From Sphingosinicella soli (GTDB lineage Bacteria; Pseudomonadota; Alphaproteobacteria; Sphingomonadales; Sphingomonadaceae), in the NCBI RefSeq assembly GCF_014199685.1, contig NZ_JACHNZ010000003.1:1-64000 (forward strand): 64,000 nt of DNA. The letters run 5' to 3'. The notes under the pieces were generated by a model. It was not told the DNA's origin and ran no database searches. It worked only from the letters and a program-made list of their open reading frames with translations. Of the stretch, positions 53,755 through 62,784 are shown piece after piece. Each line of letters starts with the position of its first letter. The stretch's first letter is position 1. Position numbers and translations under genes: made by a program.

Positions 53755-55236
53755 TCAGTTTGCAAAGGGATCGGCGAATGTGCCGGTGGTCGAAACGATC
53801 GTGGTCTTGGTTTCGAGGAACGGATCGAGCCCTTCGATGCCGTTCTCGCGGCCCCATCCGCTGGCCTTGACGCCACCGTAGGGCGTCGACCAGCGAATGT
53901 AGCGGTAGGTGTTCACCCACACCATGCCCGCCTCGATCCGCGCGGCGACGCGGTGCGCACGGCCTGTGTCCCGCGTCCACAAACCGGCTGCGAGGCCGTA
54001 AGGCGTCGAATTGGCGATCGAAACGGCTTCGTCCTCACCGTCGAAGGGGATGATCGCGGCCACCGGCCCGAAGATTTCCTCCTGCGCGATCCGCATGTTC
54101 GCCGACACCCCGGCAAACACGGTCGGCTCGACGAAATAGCCGTCAGCAAGGCCGTCGCGATCGATGCGCGCGCCGCCTGTAATGAGTTCCGCCCCTTCCG
54201 CGCGGCCGATCGAAACATAGGAGAGCGTCTTTTCGAGCTGCTGCTGATGCGCCTGCGGCCCCATGTGCGTCGCCGGATCGAGCGGTATGCCGACCCGCAC
54301 GCGCGCGGCGCGTGCGCGGAACGCCTCGACCACTTTGTCGTAGACAGGCCGCTCCACCAGCACGCGGCTGCCGAGCGCGCAGCTCTGGCCGCAGAGTGCC
54401 CATGCCGAGCCCGTCGCCGCGTTCAGCGCCTGATCGAGATCGGCGTCGGCAAAGAGGATGTGCGGCGCCTTGCCGCCGAGTTCGAAGGTGCAGCGCGTCA
54501 GCGTGTCCGCACCCGCTTTCAGGATGGTCTTCGCCGTTGTCCCCTCACCGGTGAAGCTGATCTTGGCGACATCGGGATGCTCCACCAGACGCGCACCCGC
54601 GACCGGGCCATCGCCGGGCACGACGTTGACGACACCGGGCGGAAATCCCGCCTCCTCGAACAGATGCGCCAGCGCCAGCGAAGACGCCGGAGTCTGCTCC
54701 GCCGGTTTCAGCACCACCGTGCAGCCCGCTGCGAGCGCCGGGCCGAGTTTCCACGCCGCCGCCATCAGCGGCACGTTCCAAGGCGTGATCGCGCCGACGA
54801 CGCCCACGGGGTGACGCGTGGTAAAGGCGTGGACACTGTCGTCCATCGGAATGGTGCGCCCGCCGAGCTTGTCTGCGAGAGAGGCGAACCAGTGATAATA
54901 TTGTGCATGCAGCCCAATATCACCGCGCGACTCCCGCACCGCGCGGCCGTTGTCGCGCGTTTCCACCTCGGCGAGCGCGCCAACCTGAGTTGCGTAAAGG
55001 TCCGCGAATTTCCTGAGCAGCGCCGCGCGCTCCCACGGCGGCATCCTGCGCCACGGCCCCTCGAAAGCCGCCTTCGCCGCCGCGACTGCGGCATCGATGT
55101 CCCGCGCCCCGCCGTAGGCCACATCGCCCCAGGGCTGGCCTGTGGCCGGATCGATGCTGGGCCGGACGCCGCCATCGATCGGGGCCACCCATGCGCCGCC
55201 TATGAACAGACGATCGAAACGAAACCCGGTCGACAT
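53755..55236 (-). CDS. NAD-dependent aldehyde dehydrogenase
   Basis: A 493-residue aldehyde dehydrogenase. Catalytic Cys is in WALCGQSCALGSR (near 300), Glu in CTFELGGKAPH (near 266), and GAITPWNVPLMAAAWKLGPA binds NAD. Near the end, TYRYIRWSTPYGGVKASGWG is typical. It oxidises an aldehyde to an acid that the divergent CaiB enzyme might activate with CoA. It is the first gene of the minus-strand set, starting 79 bases from that gene. Confidence 0.9.
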   Translation of the reverse strand: MSTGFRFDRLFIGGAWVAPIDGGVRPSIDPATGQPWGDVAYGGARDIDAAVAAAKAAFEGPWRRMPPWERAALLRKFADLYATQVGALAEVETRDNGRAVRESRGDIGLHAQYYHWFASLADKLGGRTIPMDDSVHAFTTRHPVGVVGAITPWNVPLMAAAWKLGPALAAGCTVVLKPAEQTPASSLALAHLFEEAGFPPGVVNVVPGDGPVAGARLVEHPDVAKISFTGEGTTAKTILKAGADTLTRCTFELGGKAPHILFADADLDQALNAATGSAWALCGQSCALGSRVLVERPVYDKVVEAFRARAARVRVGIPLDPATHMGPQAHQQQLEKTLSYVSIGRAEGAELITGGARIDRDGLADGYFVEPTVFAGVSANMRIAQEEIFGPVAAIIPFDGEDEAVSIANSTPYGLAAGLWTRDTGRAHRVAARIEAGMVWVNTYRYIRWSTPYGGVKASGWGRENGIEGLDPFLETKTTIVSTTGTFADPFAN

Positions 55237-55315
55237 CGCGACTCCCCAACTAATTTCTGATTGTGGCCAAATTTGTCTCCATTTAGGAATATATGTCAAG
55301 ATGGAGAGAGGGATC
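55237..55315. promoter_or_regulatory. Divergent promoter region, likely IclR target
   Basis: Only 79 bases separate the aldehyde dehydrogenase and CoA-transferase genes. The segment is AT-rich compared with its flanks and contains the palindromic CAAATTTG and a near-repeat of GTCTCCATTT/AGGAATAT. Both promoters and a shared operator must fit here. The IclR protein encoded nearby is the natural candidate to bind. Confidence 0.45.
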
Positions 55316-56512
55316 ATGCTGCCATTGCTGGATGGAATACGGGTAATCGAGGTCGGCGCGGTGGTGCTCGGCCCCTATGCGAGCCAGCTGCTTGCAGACC
55401 TCGGCGCCGACGTCATCAAGGTCGAACCTCTGGAGGGGGATATCGCGCGCCAGGCCTTTCCGCATGGAGAGGGCGGCGGCGCGCTTTTCGTGAACAACAA
55501 CCGCAACAAGCGAATGCTTGCGATCGACCTGAAGGCGCCTGAAGGCCGCGCTGCATTCGCGGCACTTTTGAAAACTGCCGATGTGCTCTTCCACAACATG
55601 CGCATTGATGCCGCCGACCGGCTCGGCCTCGGCTTCGAGACGGCAGCCGCGATCAATCCGCGTATCATCCATTGCGCCGCAGTTGGCTTCGGCCAGCGCG
55701 GCCCCTACCGCGACCGCCCTGCATTCGACGATATCATTCAGGCCGCGGCAGGCATCGCGGGCCTGGGGATCGCAGCGGGCGGCGAGCCGCGCTTCGTGCT
55801 GACCATTCTTGCCGACAAAATTGCGGCGCTCCACGCGGTCTACGGCATCCTTGCCGCACTTGTAGCGCGCGCGAACGGCCGCGAGGGCGCGATCAAGGTC
55901 GAGGTGCCGATGTTCGAGGCGCTCACCGCCTTCCTTCTCAACGAGCATCTCGCAGCGGCGACATTCGATCGCGAGGGCGCCGTCGGCTATCCGCGCATAC
56001 TCTCCCCGAACCGCCGCCCGTTTCGCAGCGCCGACGGCTGGATCGCGGTACTGCCCTATACGGATCGCCAGTGGCGCGCCTTTCTGGCGGAAATCGGTCG
56101 CGAGGACGTGGCGGAAGAAGACTGGTTCAAGGATGCGCGGCAGCGCGCCGCACGGATCGATACACTTTACGCGCTCGTCGCCGAAAGCCTGGCTGCGCGC
56201 ACGACCGCCGACTGGATCGCCGCGCTTTCGGCGCGCGACGTGCCGTGCTCGGAAGTCAAAACGCTCGAAGGGCTGCTCACCGATCCGCATTTGTCGCAGC
56301 TCGGCTTTTTCGACGTTCCGGAAACATGGCCCGAAGGCGTTGTCCGCAGCCTTCCGCAAGCCGTTCTGTTCGACGGCTTCGAACCGCGCCCCGACACGCC
56401 GCCGCGCGGTCTGGGGGAAGACAGCCGCGCGATCCTGCGCGAAACCGGAATGCCGGAAAGCGACATCGATGCCCTGATCGCGACGGGCGTCGTTAAAAGC
56501 GCCCCGGATTGA
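55316..56512 (+). CDS. CaiB/BaiF-family (class III) CoA-transferase
   Basis: A 398-residue protein. VIEVGAVVLGPYASQLLADL, IKVEPLEGDIAR and NNNRNKRMLAIDLKAPEGRA match the class III family. The position of the catalytic Asp is in TILADKIAALHAVYGILAAL. The start is taken as 55316, where GGAGAGAGGGATC precedes the ATG; an ATG at 55301 has no ribosome site. It is divergent from the aldehyde dehydrogenase and may activate its product. The end overlaps the PaiB-like gene by 20 bases, tail to tail. Confidence 0.9.
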   Translation: MLPLLDGIRVIEVGAVVLGPYASQLLADLGADVIKVEPLEGDIARQAFPHGEGGGALFVNNNRNKRMLAIDLKAPEGRAAFAALLKTADVLFHNMRIDAADRLGLGFETAAAINPRIIHCAAVGFGQRGPYRDRPAFDDIIQAAAGIAGLGIAAGGEPRFVLTILADKIAALHAVYGILAALVARANGREGAIKVEVPMFEALTAFLLNEHLAAATFDREGAVGYPRILSPNRRPFRSADGWIAVLPYTDRQWRAFLAEIGREDVAEEDWFKDARQRAARIDTLYALVAESLAARTTADWIAALSARDVPCSEVKTLEGLLTDPHLSQLGFFDVPETWPEGVVRSLPQAVLFDGFEPRPDTPPRGLGEDSRAILRETGMPESDIDALIATGVVKSAPD

Positions 56513-57092
56513 AGCGGCGCATCCACGCCGCCGTCGCCGCGTCGGGTAGCGACCCCAAGATGGATTGCAACGTCTCGGGCGCCTCGTCCTGTCCGAGCTT
56601 GAACCGTCCCGACAGTCCTGTCACGCGCGCCCGAAAGCCGATGATCTGGGCAAGCATCTTCTCATAGCGCGCGCCCAGTTCGTCAGCATTCCAAGGCTGC
56701 GCACGACCCGTTTCCACCGCATCAAGCAGAACCTGCAACGAGGTTTCGGTAAACCCCGCGTCAAACGTGATCTCCGCGCCGATCTTCAGCTGCGCATAAT
56801 TCCATGTCGGTCCCCAGTTGCGCAGGCCCGCGTGTTCAGGGCTCACATAGGCGTCCGGCCCCTTGAACAAAATCGTCGCGCGGGGATCGGCGGCCAGTGC
56901 GGCATGAAGGGGATTGGCCCGCCCCATGTGGCCGATCAATTCCACAAGGGTTCCATCCTCGCCGAAAACACCGACGAGCGGCAGCAGGCTTGCCTCCATA
57001 TCGGCCGCGCCGCCGCCGCAAACCCACGCGAGCGGATAGGCCTCGATCAGCGCGCGCACATCCTCGGGGGCGAATTGTTCGAATATCGACAC
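56493..57092 (-). CDS. PaiB-like FMN-binding protein (annotated as negative regulator)
   Basis: A 199-residue split-barrel protein. Family markers are LIGHMGRANPLHAAL near residue 52, DAYVSPEHAGLRNWGPTWNY (80-100), and the LSGRFKLGQDEAPE end. PaiB in Bacillus was described as a regulator of sporulation and protease genes, but the fold is that of FMN- or haem-binding oxidoreductases. The start is GTG at 57092. It is probably a single gene, and its function here is unknown. Confidence 0.85.
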   Translation of the reverse strand: MSIFEQFAPEDVRALIEAYPLAWVCGGGAADMEASLLPLVGVFGEDGTLVELIGHMGRANPLHAALAADPRATILFKGPDAYVSPEHAGLRNWGPTWNYAQLKIGAEITFDAGFTETSLQVLLDAVETGRAQPWNADELGARYEKMLAQIIGFRARVTGLSGRFKLGQDEAPETLQSILGSLPDAATAAWMRRFNPGRF

Positions 57093-57149
57093 GTGACACG
57101 GCTCCGTCTTTTTTGCGCGCGAGGCGCATAGCCTTCGCGTCGATGCGCT

Positions 57150-59828
57150 TCAAGCCGTGGGGGCGGGCTGCCCGGAAACGAGGCCGCGCTCGGCAGCGAT
57201 GCGCACCGCATCGCGGCGCTTGGCGACGCCGATTTTACGGAAAACCGATTTCAGCCGGTATTTCACGGTATCGGGCGACATGCCGATCAGCCGGGCGATC
57301 TCCTTGTTCGAATGGCCCTGGCTCAGATACAGCAACACCTCGGCCTCCGCCTCCGTGAACGGTCCTTGCCCGGTCACTGTATTCCGACAGGCCGCGACAG
57401 ACCGCGCCAGCGATTTCAGGAACTGCGCCCGAAAGCGGTCCACCTGCGTATCGGCGCGCATCGCATCTTCAAGGCAGGGCTGCACGAACTGCCGCGCGTC
57501 CACGAACGGCCGAACGATATCCTGGAACATCGCGATGCTGACGGCCTCGTCGAAGCAGTTCCGCGCATCCTCGATCGCGCCGAGGTTGCGCATCGCCGCT
57601 GCGCTCAGGATGTTGATATCGACGAGAAACCGCCCTGCCCCGCGCTGATCCGCCCATGCCCGCAGGCGCGTCAGTTCGTCCAGCGCGGCGTCGTGTTCGC
57701 CGGTGAGCAGGCAAAGCCTGACCCGGCAGAGCGACGCGGCCACGGCCACGGGACGGTACTGCGGCGAATCTTCCGCCATCATGTCGGCGTAGCGGTCGAG
57801 ATCAATCGCCTCGGCTGCGGACGAAAGCCCCTGCGATATCTTCAGGTCAGTCTCGCAGATGTCCGCGAGCTGTTCGAGCTGCAGCAGCCGCCGACGACCC
57901 GCCACGCGCCGTGCGCGCGCCACGACATCGCACGCCTCGTCGAATGCCCCCTCGCCCGCCAGCGCCCCGGCCTCGGTGAAATAGGCCACCGCGTACACAT
58001 CGACCCAGCCGTCCGACTGTTCCATGTGCGGCAGCGCCCACGACAGAAGCTCGCGCGCCTCGGCGACCCGGTCCTGCTCGTACAGCAGTTCCGCCTGAAA
58101 CGCCGCGCAGTTGGCGGCAAGGTCGGATCGGCTTCCGAAATTCTCCACGATCGCCTGCCAGGCTGCCTGCAGGATCGTTGCGGCTTCTTTCGATCGCCCC
58201 TGCGCGCGCTTGATCCGCGCTTCGAGGAAGCGCGTGAAGAGATCGCTGTAGAGCGAACCGCAGGATTGGTAATGTTCGCGCGCGGCGAGTGTCGGCTGCA
58301 GCGCGCGTTCCAGCCAGCCGCCCTCGAAATATTTCGCGCCGAGCGATTCGGATATGTTGGCGAGGACGAGATGATCGTTCGCCGGAAACTTGCGGAGCAG
58401 CGCCTCGCGCGACAGCAGATCCTCAAACGTCATCGGCTCGTTTTCATAGTCGGTGAGCGTATCGCCCACGACCTGCATTTCGATGCGCATGGCGGCGGAA
58501 AGCTCCGCCGTTTCCGCTTCGCCCGCCAGCTGATCGTATTCCGCGCGCGCCGCGCCCAGCTCTCCCAGCTTGATCTGCAGATACACCTGCGCCAGCGCGA
58601 GCCCGGGACGCGATCGGATAAACCCGGCGGGCAGCTTCGAAAGGCCGCGCTCGACGACGCCCTGCAAGCCTTGCGGTATCAGCCGCCAGCCTCCGGCTTC
58701 CTCGATGATCCCGGCGAGCAGCATGTCGTCCGACGCCAGGATCGCGTGGTTCACCGCGTCCGCCACCATGCCGCGCTCGGCGAACCACTGCGCGATACGC
58801 CGCTGCAGGGCGGAGTAGCCGGCACGGTCCGATCGCTCGAAGCGGTCACGCAGATATTCGGCGAACAGCTGATGATAGCGGTATTCGCGCCGCTCCCACG
58901 TCACCGGCGCCAGAAACACGCCCTGCTGTTCCAGCCGTTCCAGCACCAGCCAGCCGTCCTGCCGGTCGCACAGCAGATCGACCAGTCCGCCGGTCAGCCG
59001 GTCGAGCAGCGCGGTGCGGATCACGATCTCGCGCGTCTCCTGCGGCAGCGTCATCAGCACCTGCTCGGAAAGATAGCGCGCAAGGTCGGTGCTCGATCCG
59101 CAATATTCGTCGATCACCCGTCCGGCGTCCGCGCCGCGCTTCAGCGACAGCGATGCCAGTTGCACGGCGATCGGCCAGCCTTCGGTCCGGTCGAGAATGG
59201 TTTCGATGTTGGACGTTTCCAAAGGCTGGTCCACGCGCGCCAGCAGGCTTTCCGCCTCGGCAAGCGAGAACTTCAGCTGATGCGCCGTGATTTCGAGCAA
59301 CTGCTCCTCGGCCGCGAGCACGGACTGGCCGATGCGGGGATAGTCGCGGGATGCAAACACGAAATGACAGTCGGCGGGCGCAAGCCGGATCAGCGATTGC
59401 AGGAACGCGACCACGGGTTCGCTGTCCGCGTGGTGAAGATCGTCGAGGATCAGCACGAAGGGCTTTGCACGCCCTGCCAGACCGTTGATGATGGCGGAAA
59501 GCGCGGCACGCGGCGGCAGGTCCGGCGAGGAGCTTTTCTGGCTTCCGTCCTGAGCATCGCTGTGGATGGCAATCAGAAGATAGCGCACCAGCCGTTTCAG
59601 ATCCCGGTCATCGCGTTCCAGCGTCAGCCAGGCCACCTGCGCTGCGGCCGGGTCGAGACTGTCCCGCCACTGCGCGAGAAGGCTGGTCTTTCCGTATCCG
59701 GCGGGCGCGTGGACGAGCGTAAGGCGGTGGGACAGCGCATGGTTCAGCTGGCGCAGCAGAAGTCCGCGGTGAATCTGCTCGCCCATCCATATCGGCGGAT
59801 CGAATTTGGCGGCAATCACATCCAGCAT
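57150..59828 (-). CDS. MalT-like LAL regulator (STAND ATPase with LuxR HTH)
   Basis: An 892-residue signal-transduction ATPase. Walker A is HAPAGYGKTSLLAQW near residues 39-53 and Walker B is FVLILDDLHHAD near 127. A long helical TPR-like sensor region follows (about 400-820), and a C-terminal LuxR helix-turn-helix (FTEAEAEVLLYLSQGHSNKE, IARLIGMSPDTVKYRLKSVF) covers the last 65 residues. LAL proteins activate catabolic genes when they bind both ATP and an inducer. It is divergent from the hydantoinase/DUF917/permease set across a 237-base region and probably activates it. The start at 59828 matches MalT-type N-termini. Confidence 0.93.
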   Translation of the reverse strand: MLDVIAAKFDPPIWMGEQIHRGLLLRQLNHALSHRLTLVHAPAGYGKTSLLAQWRDSLDPAAAQVAWLTLERDDRDLKRLVRYLLIAIHSDAQDGSQKSSSPDLPPRAALSAIINGLAGRAKPFVLILDDLHHADSEPVVAFLQSLIRLAPADCHFVFASRDYPRIGQSVLAAEEQLLEITAHQLKFSLAEAESLLARVDQPLETSNIETILDRTEGWPIAVQLASLSLKRGADAGRVIDEYCGSSTDLARYLSEQVLMTLPQETREIVIRTALLDRLTGGLVDLLCDRQDGWLVLERLEQQGVFLAPVTWERREYRYHQLFAEYLRDRFERSDRAGYSALQRRIAQWFAERGMVADAVNHAILASDDMLLAGIIEEAGGWRLIPQGLQGVVERGLSKLPAGFIRSRPGLALAQVYLQIKLGELGAARAEYDQLAGEAETAELSAAMRIEMQVVGDTLTDYENEPMTFEDLLSREALLRKFPANDHLVLANISESLGAKYFEGGWLERALQPTLAAREHYQSCGSLYSDLFTRFLEARIKRAQGRSKEAATILQAAWQAIVENFGSRSDLAANCAAFQAELLYEQDRVAEARELLSWALPHMEQSDGWVDVYAVAYFTEAGALAGEGAFDEACDVVARARRVAGRRRLLQLEQLADICETDLKISQGLSSAAEAIDLDRYADMMAEDSPQYRPVAVAASLCRVRLCLLTGEHDAALDELTRLRAWADQRGAGRFLVDINILSAAAMRNLGAIEDARNCFDEAVSIAMFQDIVRPFVDARQFVQPCLEDAMRADTQVDRFRAQFLKSLARSVAACRNTVTGQGPFTEAEAEVLLYLSQGHSNKEIARLIGMSPDTVKYRLKSVFRKIGVAKRRDAVRIAAERGLVSGQPAPTA

Positions 59829-60065
59829 GGGGCCTCGAACCTCGCGCGCGTGATTTAACGTGACCAAGCGCGCGGAAGTTACGGATAAAGGGCGTTTATG
59901 GCAACCTGCCGGGGTATCCGCGCGGCGCAGACAAGGCGTTTTACCCACATCGGACAGACGCATTACCCGTTCGCACCCTCTCGCACCCGTAATTCGCGTT
60001 GCGCCCGAGGGGGCAGGCCCTTCAAATCCCCCAAGGTTTGCGAGCGACGCTTCGAGGAGGTTCAG
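59829..60065. promoter_or_regulatory. Divergent control region of the LAL regulator and hydantoinase set
   Basis: This 237-base interval contains a tandem CGCACCC-tct-CGCACCC flanked by TTAC and GTAA, giving the arrangement TTACCCGTTCGCACCC then CGCACCCGTAA. Such repeats are suited to binding an oligomeric LAL activator. GAGGAGG lies just before the GTG start at 60066. No other element was recognised. Confidence 0.5.
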
Positions 60066-61691
60066 GTGCGTATTGGTGTCGATGTCGGCGGAACGAACAC
60101 CGACGCCGTTCTGATCGATGGCCTCCGGATCGTCGCCACGAACAAGCAGCCGACGACCCCGGACGTCAGCAGCGGCGTTTCGGCGGCCATCCGCGCCGTG
60201 CTCGGGGACGCGAACGTCGCGCCCGCCGCGATCACGGCCGTGATGATCGGCACGACGCATTTCACCAATGCGCTCGTCGAGGCGAACCGGCTGGACCGTG
60301 TGGCGATCATGCGGCTCGCCAGCCCCTCGGGCGAGGCGTTGCCGCCGTTCACCGGCTGGCCTGAAAACCTCGCGCAACAGATCTCCAGCGAAACCTTCCT
60401 GCTGCCCGGCGGCTACGAATTCGATGGCCGCGAAATTTCTGCATTCGATGAAGGCCGCGTGCGCGCAGCGGCGCGCCGTTGCCGGGAAGGCGGCATAAAC
60501 AACATCGCCGTCAGCAGCGCGTTTGCGCCGATCAATGCGGCCATGGAAGAGCGCGCCGCGCAGGTGGTCCACGCCGAACATCCCGCAGCCAGCATCAGCT
60601 TGTCGCATACGGTGGGGCGGCTGGGGCTCATCGAACGCGAGAACGGCGTCATCCTCAACGCCGCGCTCATCAGTCTCGCACGGCATGTCGTGGCCTCGCT
60701 CGAACGCGCGCTCGGCGACCTGAAGCTCGCGGCGCCGCTCTTCATTTCGCAGAACGACGGCACGCTGATCTCTGCGGAAGATGCGGCGCGCTATCCGGTC
60801 ATGACGATCGGCTCCGGCCCCACGAACAGCATGCGCGGCGCCGCTTTTCTCACCGGCATCAACGACGCGATCGTGATGGATGTGGGCGGAACCACCTGCG
60901 ACATCGGCGTGCTTTCAAAGGGCTTCCCGCGCGAATCCTCAATTTCCGTGGATATCGGCGGGGTCCGCACCAATTTCAGAATGCCCGACATCCTCGCGAT
61001 GGGTCTTGGCGGCGGCACGCGCATCCACCTCGATCCGGCGCGCTACATGGCCGATGCGCTCGTCGAATCCGATCTGCGGATCGGGCCGGATTCCGTGGGC
61101 TACCGGATCCTGCAGGATGCGTTCCTGTTCGGCGGGCAAACGCTGACGGCTAGTGATGTCGCCGTGGCTGCGGGGCGCACGCGCTTCGGCGATGCTTCAT
61201 CCATCCCTCCGCTCAGCGCGACCGTGCAGACTGCGGTCTGGCACCGCATGCAGGCGATGTTCGCCGAGGGCGTCGATCGCATGAAAACGGCGCAGGGCGA
61301 CGTTCCCATCATCGCCGTCGGCGGCGGGCATTTTCTCATCGACAACGATCTCCCCGGCGCCACGCAGGTCTTGCGGCCTCCGCATGCCGCCGTCGCCAAT
61401 GCCGTGGGCGCCGCCATTGCGCAGATCGGGGCGCAGCTCGAACAGATCGTGGACTACGATTCCGTGCCGCGTCACGCAGCCCTCGAACGCATGCGCGAAG
61501 CCGTCATGGCGCGTGTCACGGCCAATGGCGGTCAGACGGACAGCATCCGGATCGTCGATATGGAGGAGGTTTTTCTGAGCTATCTGCCGGGCCGGTCTGC
61601 ACAGGTACGAATGAAAGCCGTCGGCGATCTCGCTGAACCCACCGCGCCTTCCATGGGCACCGCGGTCGCGGGGGTTCGCCATGCGCATTGA
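60066..61691 (+). CDS. Hydantoinase/oxoprolinase family protein, HyuA-like subunit
   Basis: A 541-residue ASKHA-fold ATPase. The N-terminal phosphate loop is RIGVDVGGTNTDAVLIDG, the second is VMDVGGTTCDIGVLSKG, and TIGSGPTNSMRGAAFLTG and AVGGGHFLIDNDLPG complete the site. The start is GTG at 60066, chosen for its GAGGAGG site. HyuA normally pairs with HyuB, but here the next gene is a DUF917 protein, as in many bacterial clusters. ATP-dependent opening of a cyclic amide such as a hydantoin or oxoproline-like ring is the family reaction; the true substrate is unknown. Confidence 0.88.
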   Translation: MRIGVDVGGTNTDAVLIDGLRIVATNKQPTTPDVSSGVSAAIRAVLGDANVAPAAITAVMIGTTHFTNALVEANRLDRVAIMRLASPSGEALPPFTGWPENLAQQISSETFLLPGGYEFDGREISAFDEGRVRAAARRCREGGINNIAVSSAFAPINAAMEERAAQVVHAEHPAASISLSHTVGRLGLIERENGVILNAALISLARHVVASLERALGDLKLAAPLFISQNDGTLISAEDAARYPVMTIGSGPTNSMRGAAFLTGINDAIVMDVGGTTCDIGVLSKGFPRESSISVDIGGVRTNFRMPDILAMGLGGGTRIHLDPARYMADALVESDLRIGPDSVGYRILQDAFLFGGQTLTASDVAVAAGRTRFGDASSIPPLSATVQTAVWHRMQAMFAEGVDRMKTAQGDVPIIAVGGGHFLIDNDLPGATQVLRPPHAAVANAVGAAIAQIGAQLEQIVDYDSVPRHAALERMREAVMARVTANGGQTDSIRIVDMEEVFLSYLPGRSAQVRMKAVGDLAEPTAPSMGTAVAGVRHAH

Positions 61692-62784
61692 ACGCGCGAT
61701 GCTGGCCGATCTGGCGCGCGGCGCGGGCTTTCTCGGCTCCGGCGGCGGCGGCGATCCCTACTACAGTCTGCTCCTGGCGGAGGCCGCGCTGAAGCGGCGC
61801 GGCCCTGTCGAGCTGATCCCGCTCTCCTCGCTCGTCGACGACGCGCTCGTCGTTCCCTGCGGCTGGATCGGCGCGCCGACCGTCTCGGTGGAAAAACTGC
61901 CGAACGGCCGCGAGGCGGTGGCGGGATTGCGTCGGCTGGAGACGATTCTGGGCCGCCGTATCGATGCTGTCCTGCCCATCGAAATCGGCGGCGGCAACGG
62001 GCTTGCGCCATTCGTAGCTGCGGCGGATATGGGCGTGCCCGTCGTCGATTGCGACGGCATGGGGCGCGCCTTCCCGGAATCGCAAATGGCGATCTTCAAT
62101 ATCCGGGGCCTCAGCGCCTGCCCATCGGTCGTCACCGCCTCCTGCGGCGCGCTTACCGTCATCGAAACCGACGACAATCTCGCGCACGAACGTATCGCTC
62201 GAAGCCTTTCGGTTGCGCTCGGCGGTATCGCGCACATGGTCGAATATCCCCTTTCCGGCGCGCAGGCGCGTGCACACGCCATTGCAGGCAGCGTCAGCGC
62301 GGCAATCGCCACGGGCGCCGCCATACGCGAGGCGCGCGCCGCCCGGCAGGATCCCTTCGAGGCCCTTGCCGAAGCCCTTCGTGCAACCGGACTGTACCCG
62401 CATTGCAAGACGCTCTTCGACGGCAAGATCGTCGATCTGGAGCGCGAGACGCGCGGTGGCTTTTCCGTCGGAAACGTCATAATCGACGGCTTCGGAGGGC
62501 AAGGGCGCATGGAGATCGAATTTCAGAACGAGAACCTGATCGCCCGACAGGACGGCAGGATCCGCGCGATGGTCCCCGATCTCATCACCATCATGGACCG
62601 TGAAACCGCCGACACGATCACCACCGAACGCCTGAAGTACGGCCAGCGCGTCAAAGTGGTCGCCGCAGCGGCGCCCGCGATGCTGCGGGAAGAGTCGGCG
62701 CTGCGTTTCGTCGGACCGCGCGCCTTCAGGCTCGGCACCGATTTCATCGCGCTCGAAAACCTCGACACCGCGGAGACGAAATGA
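61681..62784 (+). CDS. DUF917 family protein
   Basis: A 367-residue protein. GAGFLGSGGGGDPYYSLLLA at 14-33 and the IEIGGGNGLAPFVAAADMGV segment near 100 are diagnostic for DUF917. The C-terminal half carries VPDLITIMDRETADTITTE, also conserved. It overlaps the hydantoinase gene by 11 bases and the permease gene by four, so the three are translationally coupled. DUF917 is thought to work together with HyuA-like proteins, perhaps as their catalytic partner, but no reaction is proven. Confidence 0.9.
   Translation: MRIERAMLADLARGAGFLGSGGGGDPYYSLLLAEAALKRRGPVELIPLSSLVDDALVVPCGWIGAPTVSVEKLPNGREAVAGLRRLETILGRRIDAVLPIEIGGGNGLAPFVAAADMGVPVVDCDGMGRAFPESQMAIFNIRGLSACPSVVTASCGALTVIETDDNLAHERIARSLSVALGGIAHMVEYPLSGAQARAHAIAGSVSAAIATGAAIREARAARQDPFEALAEALRATGLYPHCKTLFDGKIVDLERETRGGFSVGNVIIDGFGGQGRMEIEFQNENLIARQDGRIRAMVPDLITIMDRETADTITTERLKYGQRVKVVAAAAPAMLREESALRFVGPRAFRLGTDFIALENLDTAETK

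Noticed and set aside
57312-59858. An 848-codon plus-strand open frame opposite the LAL regulator
   Set aside because: The regulator has Walker motifs and a LuxR domain in the other strand; the opposite frame shows no family pattern.
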